DNA of 64,000 nt from Oncomelania hupensis (lineage: Eukaryota > Mollusca > Gastropoda > Littorinimorpha > Pomatiopsidae): positions 44,832,141 to 44,896,140 of the forward strand of contig CM072511.1 in NCBI GenBank assembly GCA_036898135.1. Direction: 5' to 3'. A program made the translations under genes and the position numbers. Below, piece after piece: positions 45,031 through 58,153 of this stretch. A model generated the notes under the pieces. It was not told where the DNA came from and searched no databases. It was given only the letters and a program-made list of their open reading frames with translations. The first letter of the stretch is position 1. Each line of letters starts with the position of its first letter.

Positions 45031-45716
45031 AAGACTGATTGTTGATAGAATAATTTGGAGCCTACAATTGAGAACTCTCGTCTACTTGCGGGACAGTACA
45101 GCGTAGCACCAATCCCCTTTTGGTCAAAAGGCTATGAAGGAAAAGAAAGACCATTGTTATTTCGGGAAATTAGGGGCGCGTGACCTTGCAGTCTCCAGGG
45201 CTACGTAACCAGTATTATGGCTTCTCAGGTACAGTTCGAGGTACGTCACCGTAATTGGGGAGAGGGGATGGTGGGTGGAGAGTCGATGAAATGTGTGTGT
45301 GTGTGTGGGGGGGGGGGAGTGTGAGAGAGGGAGATACTAAGGGAAATAACGAGGCAAACTAGTATCTCTTATTATTGCACGCCTCGGTCGCCAGCAATTA
45401 ACCTAGTCTTTGAGTCTATAAGCTCGGGTAAGTATTCAGAGCCAATAGAGAGAGGCAAAGTGTTGGCCGTAGTTGCCTCGCCTAAAGACGTATTACTGGA
45501 GTCAACGGGCAGCATCTGGGATGCAACCCTTGTTAGATGCTGTTGTCCTGGGAAATAAAGGAATGGAAGAAAAAAATCTATCTCCCCTTCTCTGCTACCT
45601 AGGTGGTGGTAGTAGTTTTTTAAACTCTTGTCCCAGTTTTTTTAGGCGAGACAACTGCAACGTACACTCGCCAGCAATCACTCTATTTCCAGAGCCAGTG
45701 GTTGCAGCAGCGCAGG
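45031..45716. other. No supported gene
   Basis: A G-run and (GT)n lie near 45295-45320. Otherwise unrecognised. Confidence 0.5.

Positions 45717-45796
<80 letters not shown>
45717..45796 (+). repeat. (AAT)n microsatellite
   Basis: Directly abuts the tail of the inverted LINE fragment at 45797. Confidence 0.95.
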
Positions 45797-46022
45797 CCTA
45801 TCCTATCCTGTCCCGTAACTCGGAGATCGTAGGGGCATCACAGATGATCGTTTAACCAGCATACTCCATCTTTCCCTGTCCTCAGCAGCCCTGATGGCTT
45901 CGCTCAGTGTCAAACCAGTCCATTCTCGAATGTTGTCATCCCACCTCTTTTTCGGTCTCCCTCTTCTTCTACCTCCTTGCACTGTGCCTAGCAGAATGGT
46001 CTTTGCAAGGCCTGATGATCTG
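45797..46022 (-). pseudogene. LINE 3' end, copy 4
   Basis: Reverse complement of the last about 225 bp of the LINE, starting at the tail (CCTATCCTATCCTGTCCCGT) next to (AAT)n. Encodes the GGRRRGRPKKRWDDNIREW-type C-terminus. Confidence 0.85.
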
Positions 46023-46313
46023 TGAGTTCGGGCACTAAATAGAATAGACCCAACGTTTCCCGGCGTGTCGTAAGAGGCGACTAACCGGGGTGATGTCAGC
46101 ACGGCATCACTGGGCGAAAGTCTTCTACACAGAAGTCACCGGCCAGGGCGGAGGAACCTCACGTTACTTGCTACAGGTTCAACGACCACGTGCTCAGGGC
46201 CAAGGCGAGCCACACTGTATTCGTGGAATTCGGCTGTGGCCAACAGCCTGGAGAGGATTGGGCACCGCCAGGTCTTTTTTGCCCAAGACACACTACATGA
46301 TGAAACTATCCAC
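46023..46313. repeat. Unclassified segment between LINE stub and (AAT)n
   Basis: Contains CCCGGCGTGTCGTAAGAGGC, which looks like a dispersed invertebrate repeat motif; I cannot name the family. Confidence 0.35.

Positions 46314-46383
<70 letters not shown>
46314..46383 (+). repeat. (AAT)n microsatellite
   Basis: Adjoins the LINE stub at 46385. Confidence 0.95.
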
Positions 46384-46567
<184 letters not shown>

Positions 46568-48951
46568 AATGCTATATCCGCCTTATTCCTAAATCAGACT
46601 CAAAGTGCCGCGATGTGTAGCCAGCAAACAGGCTCACATGTTCCAGACACTTTTACGTACACAACAAACACACATTCATCAATCAAACTTGTGGTATAAA
46701 GGGAAGTCGCTATTTGAAGACGGCAAGGAACTCGAATTTTATTTTGTAATTATATACAGACCGCGCGCACCCAATACCATTATTGAAGGGAGGGAGCAAA
46801 CCGGAGTACCCGGCAAAAACCCTTGCTGACCTGAAAGTCTCTTACTAAGTCACACGAGTTCGTCCTATGGGTGGGGGGGGGGGGAGGAGGTCAGCTTAGA
46901 TCTATCTACTCAGCATGAAAAGTTATGCTAGACAGGGGTAATGACACTTGGGCGTACAGTGTGTGTTTAAACCTGCTGAGGCCTTACTTCTGTATGCGAT
47001 GACTGCCTCAGTAGGGTCAGCTACGCTTCATGAGCTTCTAGGGTTTAAATGCTAAACGGTGTTCATGGTCGTGAGAGTTGAGGGTTGAATATTTATGCTC
47101 TGACACTTTTTTCGTTCTTTTCTTTAACGACTAACACTATGTGTCTGTCGTAAACACTGTTATTAGTACGATCGTTACAGCTTTAATTAACAGTCTTTTG
47201 TCCTTCAGTTTACGCCTCTTTTTAGTACTTCCTCCTCCTCATCCTCCTTCTTCTTCTTCTTCTTCTTCTTCTTCTTCTTCTTCTCTTCCTCCTCCTACTC
47301 ATCTAACCCAGTTACAAACTTGCGTGTTTGAACGAGAAGCAACTCGGCAACTGTAGCTAGATAACTGTTGCCTAATCCCCCTTTATAGAACTTCAAATGA
47401 TCAAACCATCGAATCATAGAGCATGTACACGGGACAAATGCATTGGTTGGGACGAAGACATTACAAGTGAACTTGGGGAGAAATTACAAGTAAACTTTAA
47501 TTCAACTCTGTCATTTAGACGGTAAAATGGAAAGCGAAAACTAGAAAGGAGATCTTTGAAGGAGGGATAGCTCCAAAGGTAACGAGGTGACTGAAGCATT
47601 CCCAGTCTAGACGCTCGCCCTGTTCGCGTCGAAGAATTATCGGTTCCATTCTTATGCCAGTCTCTTCATGTGTGGTGCCATAGTAATTGGCTGGAACTTC
47701 AAAAACCGCCCTGGAACATCCTTGCAACATCAACTACCCTGAGGACTTTGTGACATGATTAGACTTTTGTTGTGTGTGAAGTGTAGTGTGGTAAGGAAAT
47801 GTTGTCGGTCGAATTCGCCTGTTGGACATTTCTTGACATGGCTTAGGCCTTTATGACTCGTGGTGTCCAAGAGGGTTGAATTTGCCTTTTGGTTATTTGA
47901 CATAATAAAAACTTGAAAAGAGGAAATAGAGTTGCAGATGATATTCGTTTTTATATGATTCAGAATTTGTGAGAGGAGGTTGAGTTTGCCCACTAATCCG
48001 TTTGTCAGTTGAGTTTGCTTGCTAGCCGTTTTCCTGCTATCCGTTGTTTACATGATTTAGGGTGAGTGTGGTTTTTCTTTAATGCTGGTGCTTGCATTTG
48101 CTATTGTTCGGTGTACACAGCCTTGAACAGGTCTGTTTTTTAAAACTGGAAGTGCGATGTAAACAGTTATAAAAACAATTAGTATCATAGAGTCCAACCA
48201 ATCTTTTACATGGAGACGATATAATTTAATGGAGGGGGTAAAAGTTAAAAAGAGAAGGAAATACAACGCAGAAAAGAGGAGGGCAGGGGTTCAGTTCTGC
48301 GAGACAGGACGGAGTGTGGGAAAAAAAAGGGGAGGGTGCGTGGGTGGTCAGGTATTGGGCCTTACCTTTAAACTTAAACCGTAACCTAAAACATCCACAC
48401 ACCTACGTAGGCTGCGGACTCTGGAGTGTTGGTACAAGCACCACAAGGGTGGTGGTGGTCCTAGCGCTGGGAGATGAATGATAAATGGATTGTTCCACTC
48501 TCCCTCGTGACCTGGCTATACTGATGATGCATGGCCATAGAACAACTGAGCTAGAAACAGGGGGTGGACGATATACAGCGAAGAGGAGCCTGCCTGTGAG
48601 ACATACTCCCAATACAGCATAAGACATAAGACATTTTAGTCCGCCGGCCCCTCCCTTCCCCCTCTTTCCCCTCCCCTCTTCACAACCTCCCTCCTTCCCC
48701 CCCCCCAAAAAAAAAAAAAAGTTTTTTTTGAAAAGTTACCTCCTACCTTGCAATACGAAATGAATAACAATGATGACGATGGTGATGATGATGATTAATT
48801 GATTGCTGATGGTGATGGTGATGATGATGGTGGTTGGTGATGGTGGTGATGATCCTGATGTTGACGAATACTCTTTATATTGAATACCCATATTAAATAC
48901 TCGGTGCATTGAGTGTTCCCTTTACTGAATACACCCAGTACTAAATACTCT
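46568..48951. other. No supported gene
   Basis: (TTC)n at 47246-47284 and GAT/GGT-rich DNA at 48768-48855. Frames are short and lack family signatures. Confidence 0.5.
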
Positions 48952-49044
48952 GTCTCTCTCTCTCTCTCTCTCTCTTTCTATCTCTCCCTCCATCCACCTC
49001 TCTCTCTCTCCCTCTCTCTCTCTCTCTGTCTGTCTGTCTCTCCT

Positions 49045-49117
<73 letters not shown>
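48952..49117 (+). repeat. (CT)n microsatellite
   Basis: Imperfect CT array, immediately before repeat C copy 2. Confidence 0.93.
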
Positions 49118-49118
<1 letters not shown>

Positions 49119-49121
49119 CGT

Positions 49122-49262
49122 TGAATAGGGAGTGGGCCTATAAGTCTCAGATTCAGATACGCTGTGGGGTAGACAAGACGGTAGTAGACATCAAATCGTC
49201 CTTTCTCTTCTTCAACTCCTTCCAGTTCTAGCGGAACCTTGGTGATGTTGAATGTCTGGGAT
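49122..49262 (+). repeat. Dispersed repeat C, copy 2
   Basis: Homologous to 26702-26828 and again bracketed by CT-rich DNA. Confidence 0.7.
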
Positions 49263-49406
49263 CCTCTCTCCCTCTTTCTCTCTCTCCCTCCCCAACTCCC
49301 CTCTCTCCCCCGCCCCCCACATATATTAACTCTGTAAGCTCAACCACCGTTCCCGACCTTGTTCATCTTTATTTAGAGCGAGAGGGTTGTTATGGGAGAG
49401 TGCTTT

Positions 49407-49997
49407 TGTTACGTTTGAGACGCGCACGATAGATCCGATCGTTTTGTTTTGCAGAGCATGCAATAATAGAGTGTATCTACCTTTGATTTGATTTTGTGTT
49501 GTTGTTAGAAGAAGCTTTGTATAATGATAATTTTCGTTGGTCGATATTATTGGAGAATTTTCTAGAAGTGCTTGTTTACTATCGATCGAAGCATCTAGAT
49601 AAATCTACTAGTAGCTAAGAGATTCTTCTAACCTAAATAAAGTTATATGACGTAAGAAAATGCATAGTTCCGGTGACGTGTTTTATTATGATTGGATGTA
49701 ATTGCGTCACGCTGGAACGTTCGAATTTTCTCTAGAGTATAGAGAGACTATTTAAGTGCCGCACTGTTTCAAAAAAGATAGTTAATATTTGAAAAAGCGG
49801 AAAGTGGAAAAAGTGATTGAAGGATTGTATGCAGTTGTTGATGTACGCTGAATAAAGTTGGAAAACGTCATACGACGACTCCTGCCCTGTTGCTGAGTGA
49901 ACAGGTTGCGTGGATTAACAAATCTGAGTTACACCTATCAGGATTCAAGCATCGGGGCTGAATCAACTACTGATAAAAAAACAACAACAGTGTAACA
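49407..49997 (+). mobile_element. Solo LTR, diverged relative of the 7.5-kb element
   Basis: 591 bp, beginning TGTTACGTTTGAGACG and ending CAGTGTAACA. It aligns with the 634-bp LTR over its whole length: GCGCACGATAGATC, TTTACTATCGATCGAAG, GCTGAATAAA, then AAGCATCGGGGCTGAATCA. Flanks GCTTT and GTCTT are not a clean duplication. No internal sequence follows, so it arose by LTR-LTR recombination and is older than the 7.5-kb copy. Confidence 0.9.
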
Positions 49998-51776
49998 GTC
50001 TTTTACCCCTCCCCCCACTTCTCCATCTTCCCCCTCGATCGTTTTCTTTTCTGTGATCGTCGTACTCGTTTTCTTTCATTCTCTATCATCTTTCGCTATT
50101 ATCCTGATTAAAATCAATGAATTCAATTTCGAGTTCCCCCATTTCTCGAATGGCCTAGCCTCGATGGAGAACTACCTTATTTTGAGCATTAAGTGTTTTT
50201 TCCCCCTCGTTGTCTCTCACCTTTCCTAGTTTCATATCTGAGATTAGAAGGTTGACGTCAAATTTTAAAATACATGTAAAAAGGAAAGGAGGGAGGTGGG
50301 GTGAGGAGGGGGAGTTTTAAAGGTTTCTCTTTACGTTAATAACTAACTAATCATTTTCAATTATTTGCAGAAATGCAGTTTTGGGTTGGCTTTTTATTTT
50401 AGATCGTGTTGATGCTTTCAAGTTTTGTTTTCGACTACGAATCATTTTAAAACATTTAAAGAAGTGATTTGGTTTCTTGTTGGCTTTAATAACGCAGCAT
50501 TTTAAATTTATTTAAAGCAATTATTTGCTGATGGTTGACTGTGTAATTCAGATCATGGTGCTGCTTCCATGTTGTTTAAAGAGAAAGTAAAAAATCACAC
50601 ACAACCGCAGCTTAAATAATTTGAATAAGTTACATGTTTACATGACTTGTCATTTAGACCATATTGGTTCTTTCACGTTTGTTAATGTTTCATTTTGCTC
50701 TTTGTTGCATGTGCGGTTCCATGGATGCCTTATTAGGTAAGCAAATCAAATATTTTACGGATTTGTTTTCGCAGTCGCATTGTGTCTTCTGTCTTTTCTG
50801 AGTTCTTCTGATTGTATTACAGAAAATGTACCTGCATTTTCTGTGTGTTTTCGGTCACATTGTCAGTCAGTATCTTGTGTTTTGCTCTTCACCGTTTGTC
50901 TCTACCACTTTCATTGTACTACCATAAGCAGACATTCTGTGTATTGTGTATACATGTAATGAATATGTTTAGCGGTGTATTCGTGCGACTTGTCAAGGTG
51001 TGTGCCTAAAATGGCGAAGAAGCAATTATACGGTATCCCGTCACTTAGCTAGAGTGGAAGTGGGCCAGTAGGGAAAAGACTGGGGAGGAAAAGACCGAAG
51101 GAAATGTCCGGGGAGGGGTAGAGAGGGAGTGACCGGTAATTCAAGATTTATCACGGCTTTTACCCAAAATCACCAGTATTTCTCCCTTACATTTTTACTT
51201 CATAAAATAGGGTTCATTCCTTCAGTTAAACATACATCAACCCTCCATCTATCTACCCATGCATTTATCCATTCATACGCTGACCCGATGTGTATTCCGA
51301 TTTTGTAAATAATGACCTAGGCTGTTAGTGTAGTCTAGACGCTGGAGAGAGCCCAGCTCCAAGAGTGATGAATGCATCTTTTCTTTTACTTCCAGGCTGC
51401 TGCTAGTAAGTTAATGAGCAAGAGGCTGGCAGGACACGCTTTCTTTTAAGTTTTTGACATAGTATGGGGGGAAAATGAGGTTGATCTTCCGCCCCCTGAC
51501 ACGTGCGCGTAATTTGTTTAAATTCGTATCATATGATCCATATTTAATGAGTTAAATTTAGAGGGCTATGTGCGATAGATCGCTGGGGAAGGGGGAGGGG
51601 AGAGAAAAGCACGGTATAGAGCGGTTCATGTACTGGCTTCAAAAGAATTCTGCGAAAAATCAGGCGGAGCGCAAAAAAAGGGGAACACTAATTTGTTATT
51701 CTTTTGTTGTTGTTGTTGTTGTCTTGTTTTTGCTTGCAATTTTAGTCTTTGACCCTAGATATTTTACTGTTTGCTA
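49998..51776. other. No supported gene
   Basis: AT-rich, with weakly similar segments near 50380-50600. No recognised family. Confidence 0.5.
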
Positions 51777-51952
51777 AAGAAGTTTTTCTTCTTGTTCTTC
51801 TTGTTCTTGTTCTTCTTGTTCTTGTTCTTCTTGTTCTTGTTCTTCTTGTTCTTGTTCTTCTTGTTCTTGTTCTTCTTGTTTTTCTTCTTCTTCTTCTTCT
51901 TCTTCTTCTTCTTCTTCTTCTTCTTCTTCTTCTTCTTCTTCTTCTTCTTCTT
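51777..51952 (+). repeat. Compound (TTCTTG)n-(TTC)n array
   Basis: TTCTTG/TTGTTC hexanucleotide units up to about 51880, then pure TTC. Confidence 0.93.
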
Positions 51953-52162
51953 CATTTGAGCTGGTTTTCTTAATCTAAGGTTCTTCTTTGTTTTCATTTG
52001 AGCTGGTTTTCTTAATCTAAGGTTCTTCTTTGTTTTCATTTGAGCTGGTTTTCTTAATCTAAGGTTCTTCTTTGGTTTCATTTGAGCTGGTTTTCCTAAT
52101 CTAAGGTTCATCTTTGTTTTCATTTGAGCTGGTTTTCTTAATCTCAGGTTCTTCTTTGTTTG
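51953..52162 (+). repeat. 42-bp minisatellite, five units
   Basis: CATTTGAGCTGGTTTTC starts at 51953, 51995, 52037, 52079 and 52121, exactly 42 bp apart. On the minus strand this gives a 14-residue repeat (NLRLRKPAQMKTKK) that runs into poly-Lys from the TTC array. Probably a by-product of repeat structure. Confidence 0.92.
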
Positions 52163-54494
52163 CTTGCCGCTGGCAAGATGTCTTCTTTGTTTTGAATTCT
52201 TACGTACCGGTTTTTATGTTGTAATCGACGTCCGCCACGGGTGTTTTACCGCATCATACTCCTGGCATACACCAAAGGTACTTTATCTTCCAGTTTATAA
52301 CATTGATAATATTTCAATTCATGCTTGGATAGCCATCTTTATCGTTGTTCGAGAGAGAGAGAGAGAGATGCAGGCAGGGACGGACGGATAGATGGATTGA
52401 ACATTAGAATTCTACTCTACTGTTTCAGTATGTGTTTAGTAACCGTCATTTGCTTATGCTAGTATCTCTGAAGAGCTAAATCAACCAAATTACACTGTGT
52501 TGTGGCCAAGAAAGACAAAAAACAACAAGAACAAAACAACAGAAGAGTCTTCTGTCTGTTGTCAGAATGAGCCAAAGGCTCAATTGCTGTTCAAATTCAA
52601 TCAGTTTATTTTGACTTAAATTGAACATTTTTTTTGCTCATTTAGAGAACAGAGAGCGGATTTTTCTCGCTTCTTTCTTGGCTCGCTGCTTATATTGGCC
52701 AGACGTTCACAGTACAATGAATACTATATCAACATTCTTTGGCCAGCGAGTGGTCAAGCTACATTGAGTTTACATAGACAAAACTGGCGCAGGAGGGGCA
52801 GCTGGAAGGTGCCAAATTGACGTGTTTCTGTGGTAACGGCTCTGCAGGTAGCAGACGGTTGATAAGAACTTGATGGGCATCTGCCATTGCTAGAGACTGC
52901 AACCAGGTAAAGGTAGTGAGTTTCGAGCGTAGAGTTTTATGCTCGCTACATGCACGCTCTGATTGTGCTTAAGAAAGTCTCTTATCTTAGACAACATTTG
53001 ATTTGGTTTGGGTTGATCATTTAGTCTAGAAAACAGTTAAGTTCAGTGTTAAGGATGTCGTTGTGCGTTTGTAAGTGTATATATGTCTGCTCGCTTAGGT
53101 TTATTATGTACTCCTATCTTTCTAACTTCTGTAATGTCGGCGGTGCTTTGGGGAGGATGGGATTGGTGCCTGCCGCGGGCGGTGTAAACGTGTCTATCAA
53201 CACCAGATGCCGGACGCCGCAACCTCCATAGCTCGCCGCGGTCAGTTAGCTTTGATTGATTTAGGTCTTCAATGATACTAGCGTAAGCCAACCCGTGTTT
53301 GACTCTTGGAGCAAATTGTGTAACTCTCTAGGAAAAGGTTAGAACCTAGACATAATTACTAGCAGGAAGTTGAATAGAGAGCTTTGTCTGGCCTGCTTAG
53401 TCAACGTTGGGGTTGATAATTATAAAATTCCGGACAAGGCTTGTGCATGGTATGTACATAGATGCAGCGCCACGACGTTCCTGGTTTCCTGCAGAAGCAC
53501 TACGTCCCGTACTTCCAGTAATAAATGTAGCATAGTCTATTATAATAGAGCGCTACGTTTCGGTCACTGTGAAGGGAGTGCGTTGTACTCTTGACTACTA
53601 CTGTAAATAGTATTAACACCTCAAGAGACAAAACTATTGTTACTATCTGTACCGTACACGCGATCTCTTTTGAAGTACGCCATAACTGTTTCGCCTCATG
53701 GTTTTGCTGACGATTCTTAGAAATGTCGGCTCTTTACCCTTAGTTCGAGCATGTATATGCTCTAGAAAGTTTTGGTATAATAGTGGTATTACATATCAAG
53801 TATAGCTGTTTCATGTTATTTTTCCATTGTTCAAAAAATTATTAATTTTCATCGCATCCCTGTATTTTCAAAACTACGAAATTCTTTGAATGCGTGTACT
53901 GCTTGTACGAGCATGTACTTTATAACTTGCAAAAACATACCACTAATTTTTAGTGATAGTACCTATAACCTTTTAATCTCGTATCTCTGCTTTGTGAAAA
54001 ACAGACACAGCAACAACATAACAGTTCTTCGATAATACGAGCACGTAAAGTTAGAAAACGGTTATACCGTTATCTCCCGAGTGATACAGTGGTCCTATAA
54101 GTTGTAAAAGGGTATAACCGTTTCATCTCATTTCTCTGTTGTCCCAAAAAACAATACCAAAAAATAGGTTCTTCGAAATTCGGTAGCAGGAGCGTGCATA
54201 ACTAAAAATCAATAACATGCCGTTAGTCAAAAGAACTTGAGCGTAAAATCCTGTTGTATGGAACCATCTGTACTTTGTTCCCCGGAGCTTGTTCGTTGGA
54301 TGGATGCCGATGCTGGCTGTGGTATATTCCATTGTGGAGTATCGCGGCATCATCTAGTAAACATATTTGTGCATTTTAATGTAGGGTAATGATATGTGGA
54401 GAAAGAGGGAGAGAGAGACTGATAGATAGAGAAAGAGAGAGACAGAGACAGATAAAGACAGAGGGTACACAGTGAAGGAGGGTGATGGTGTGTA

Positions 54495-54499
<5 letters not shown>
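52163..54499. other. No supported gene
   Basis: A short (GA)n lies at 52350-52368. Frames are short and unrecognised. Confidence 0.5.

Positions 54500-54571
<72 letters not shown>
54500..54571 (+). repeat. (GA)n microsatellite
   Basis: Pure GA tract. Confidence 0.95.
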
Positions 54572-54576
<5 letters not shown>

Positions 54577-55508
54577 AGAGAGAGATGTTTATCTGATCTT
54601 GTTATACAACTTCAGTGTAATATTATTGTTCTTCACGCTAAATTCCCTGTTGTAAGTTTGGATTGAAAGAAGGAAATGTTAGAGGGGAAGGCATTTCATT
54701 GGAAAGACGGAAGCGGCAAGGGAAGACGACGGAGCTAGGGAGAATTTAGTCACTGTAAAGCCAGCATGTAACTTGTCCGACCCGTTGTTGCTTTATGTTT
54801 TTCTTCTTGTTCGTCCTTTCTGCTCTAATGGTTTGCCTCATTTACCCCTTATTTAGAAAGGAAACACGCCGAGAATGTTATATTGACGGATTAACGGCTA
54901 GTAGGAATACGGTGAGGGCTCGGATTCCATTAATGTAGCTCTACGCACAAGGCAATGAGTGCAAACCGAGCTTTTACTGTTGCTGCTGCTGCGAACGTTG
55001 CTTCCGTGGAGGCTGTTGCTTCTGCTGATGGTGCTGCTGCTGCTGCTGTTATTGTTATTAATGGCCAGCGAGGTTCCAAGCCAGAAGCGTTAGCGCACGC
55101 TCCATTAATGTCCACGTCACCGCGAGCATGCCCGGTAAGACAGGGGGCATCTGGCCGAAATGGTACCCATCACTCAACAACGCTGATCGCCCAACGAAAT
55201 ACCAGCAGTTAATGTAAGCTACAGTTGAGGAGACTAGAAGAGTACAATGAGTGAGAAAAATTTTGAAACTTTTTTTAAATTAGGGATACAGATTTTAGAC
55301 TAATGATACAGCCTTAATCTTCCAATCTGTCCCTTAACAAATCTAACGTAGTAAAGGACCTATAACATTAATTTGCAAATCATATAACTCACACACACGT
55401 GCACTCACACACGTGCACACACAAGCACACCAACACTTCATCATTATCTTTAAACAATTTTAAGCAACCACCCATCTCCCCATCCCTCAACCTTGTAATA
55501 CTAATTAG
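54572..55508. other. No supported gene
   Basis: GCT-rich patch at 54978-55050 giving Ala/Ser-rich frames. No domain. Confidence 0.5.
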
Positions 55509-55561
<53 letters not shown>

Positions 55562-55598
55562 TAATCATTATTATTATTATTATTATAAAAGAATTAAC

Positions 55599-55685
<87 letters not shown>

Positions 55686-55700
55686 AATAAATAAATAAAT
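55509..55700 (+). repeat. (CTA)n, (ATT)n, (AAT)n and (AAAT)n arrays
   Basis: Tracts at 55509-55551, 55563-55586, 55603-55679 and 55680-55700. Confidence 0.93.
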
Positions 55701-56198
55701 ATATAATAAAAAATAATTACATGAAAAACAGTTATCATACCAAAATACAGCACTTTTATAATTAATTTTGCATATATTGTGTCGTAATGTTTACACTCCA
55801 GAGGGAGAGAATTCCAAACAGCAGCTCCTTTAAATGATATGCTATTTTCGTATAAAGGGGTAGCTTATAATTATAAAGTATATGCCCATCAACTGGCTTA
55901 GTAAAAATATATCAAGACATGCAGGTGTTTCTCTGTGTGTGATTTTGAACATAAGGATAGCTTTATTAAATATAAATTGTTTTTGAAGTGGTAGTATTCG
56001 GAGTTCCTTGTATTTCTCATTAGTTGTTATATCTGTATTGTAACCTATGTAGACATATGCAAGTCGTATAGAGTGTCTTGATTGATCTTTTATGAAGACT
56101 GTTTAGGTGTTTAATTTGCTAGTCACTTGCATTACACCAAATAGTTGATGCATAATTAAAATGAGACATACAGTGGGCTTAGAAAAAAGATTTTAATG

Positions 56199-56202
<4 letters not shown>
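55701..56202. other. No supported gene
   Basis: AT-rich and unrecognised. It may be the tail side of an old retroposon, given the preceding A/T arrays. Confidence 0.4.

Positions 56203-56290
<88 letters not shown>
56203..56290 (+). repeat. (GA)n microsatellite
   Basis: Pure GA tract. Confidence 0.95.
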
Positions 56291-56293
<3 letters not shown>

Positions 56294-56718
56294 CGCGAGC
56301 GAGCCCCAATCACTTATAATCAATCCCACATTTCTCTTTGAAATGCAAGCGAGTTGCCCTTTATGAGGGAGAGAGGAGTGAATGGGTGAATGGGGAGAGA
56401 TGTGGAATGAGAGAGGAAGTCAGAAAGAGAATAAAGGTCAATTGACATAATCTTTGAGAGAGACAGACAGAGGGAGGGAGGGAGGGAAGGAAGGAGGAGA
56501 GACACCTGTTATAACTCATCTACTCTTCTCTCGGCTATCTGAACCTCCTACTCCTACCTTTCCTGTTTCTCTAGACTAAACTCTTGAGATTTCGCCCCTC
56601 TCTTGGGGCTTGAAAGAATCTTGAGCAGATGAATTTCTTATCTTCGAGTCTGGCAACACCTCTTGTCAAAAGCTCTTCACATTTCTTCCCTACCTGTAGT
56701 TCTGCCTTCATTAACCTC

Positions 56719-56952
56719 TTCTTCTTCTTCTTCTTCTTCTTCTTCTTCTTCTTCTTCTTCTTCTTCTTCTTCTTCTTCTTCTTCTTCTTCTTCTTTTTCT
56801 TCTTCTTCTTCTTCTTCTTCTTCTTCTTCTTCCCCTCCTCCTCCTCCTCCTCCTCCTTCTTCTTCTTCTTCTTCTTCTTCTTCTTCTTCTTCTTCTTCTT
56901 CTTCTTCTTCTTCTTCTTCTTCTTCTTCTTCTTCTTCTTCTTCTTCTTCTTC
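56719..56952 (+). repeat. (TTC)n microsatellite
   Basis: Long TTC array with a (TCC)n block at about 56833-56857. The minus strand reads as poly-Lys. Confidence 0.95.
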
Positions 56953-57200
56953 TTGCCGGCGTCTAGCACCTTTCGTACCTATAGACAGGTTGTGGATGAA
57001 TGTGTCTACCTGTTTAAACTCTTCTTCTTCTCCCCCTTCTTCTTCTTTTTATTCTTTTTGCCGGCGTCTAGCACTTTTCGTACCTATAGACAGGTTGTGG
57101 ATGAATGTGTCTACCAGTTTACACTTTTAAAAGCTTTCCTTCTATTTTTGTTGCTTTTCCAGAAGCCTTCCATCTATTTCTGTTACTTTTCCGGAAGCCT
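56953..57200 (+). repeat. 105-bp tandem duplication plus 30-bp duplication
   Basis: TTGCCGGCGTCTAGCAC to GTGTCTACC occurs at 56953 and 57058 (105-bp offset), with pyrimidine-rich DNA between. A 30-bp unit with TTTTCC(A/G)GAAGCCTT repeats at about 57151 and 57181. Confidence 0.85.
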
Positions 57201-57314
57201 TACTGCTGTTCGTCTTTCGTCGAACGTCAAAAGGTGTTGTTGTGTCTTCCGCTACACTGCAAAGTTATTGCAGGCACCCGCATGGCACACCCGTCGAAAG
57301 ATTGATAGTTAAGA

Positions 57315-57401
57315 TCATCTTCTTCTTCTTCTTCTTCTTCTTCTTCTTCTTCTTCTTCTTCTTCTTCTTCTCCTCCTCCTCCTCCTCCTCCTCCTCCTTC
57401 A
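57315..57401 (+). repeat. (TTC)n-(TCC)n microsatellite
   Basis: TTC then TCC units. Confidence 0.93.
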
Positions 57402-57664
57402 GCAACAAATTAATAAAAATAATGTTTTGGTGTTCCAATCAATGCAATCAGTGCGTGCATCTTGATCGTCAGAAGTCGTCAAAGTTATTTTCTGCCACAG
57501 AATTCCCTGTTTCTGCTGGGAAAACACCAACATGTATGGGTGGCATGTTCTTGATTTAGTTTTGTTATAGAAGCTTTTGAGTAAATTACACTGTGAACAC
57601 TGTTATTATAGGCCTGTGAATGTTGGGGAAAAAAATCCCTCTCTCTCTCCCTCACTCTATCCCT

Positions 57665-57667
<3 letters not shown>

Positions 57668-57735
<68 letters not shown>
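57668..57735 (+). repeat. (CT)n microsatellite
   Basis: Pure CT tract. Confidence 0.95.
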
Positions 57736-57737
<2 letters not shown>

Positions 57738-57871
57738 TTTTTCTCTCTTTCTCTCCCGCACTCCTCTGAAAGGGAACGGAAATATCGGGTGATCCCAAGA
57801 CCGTTGCCGCCCGGCGGGTTGCAGTGTAAAACATGAGTATAACACTACAGGTAAAGGTCAAACCCATCACA

Positions 57872-57937
57872 TTTCTTCTTCTTCTTCTTCTTCTTCTTCT
57901 TCTTCTTCTTCTTCTTCTTCTTCTTCTTCTTCTTCTG

Positions 57938-57968
<31 letters not shown>
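57872..57968 (+). repeat. (TTC)n microsatellite
   Basis: TTC array with one TGC unit. A short (CAA)n lies at 58127-58153. Confidence 0.93.
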
Positions 57969-58153
57969 TGCCTTGTGTCTATGTTGTGTCCGGTATCAGC
58001 AGGACCTAATTTTATCATTAGGTCAGTCGACAAAAACAAGCAAATATTTTATAAAACAAGGAGCTACCGTTGACTCTATATTGAAAATAAAGGAAACGCT
58101 TTGCGCAGGTAAAATAGGGAAAAGACGACAACAACAACAACAACAACAACAAC

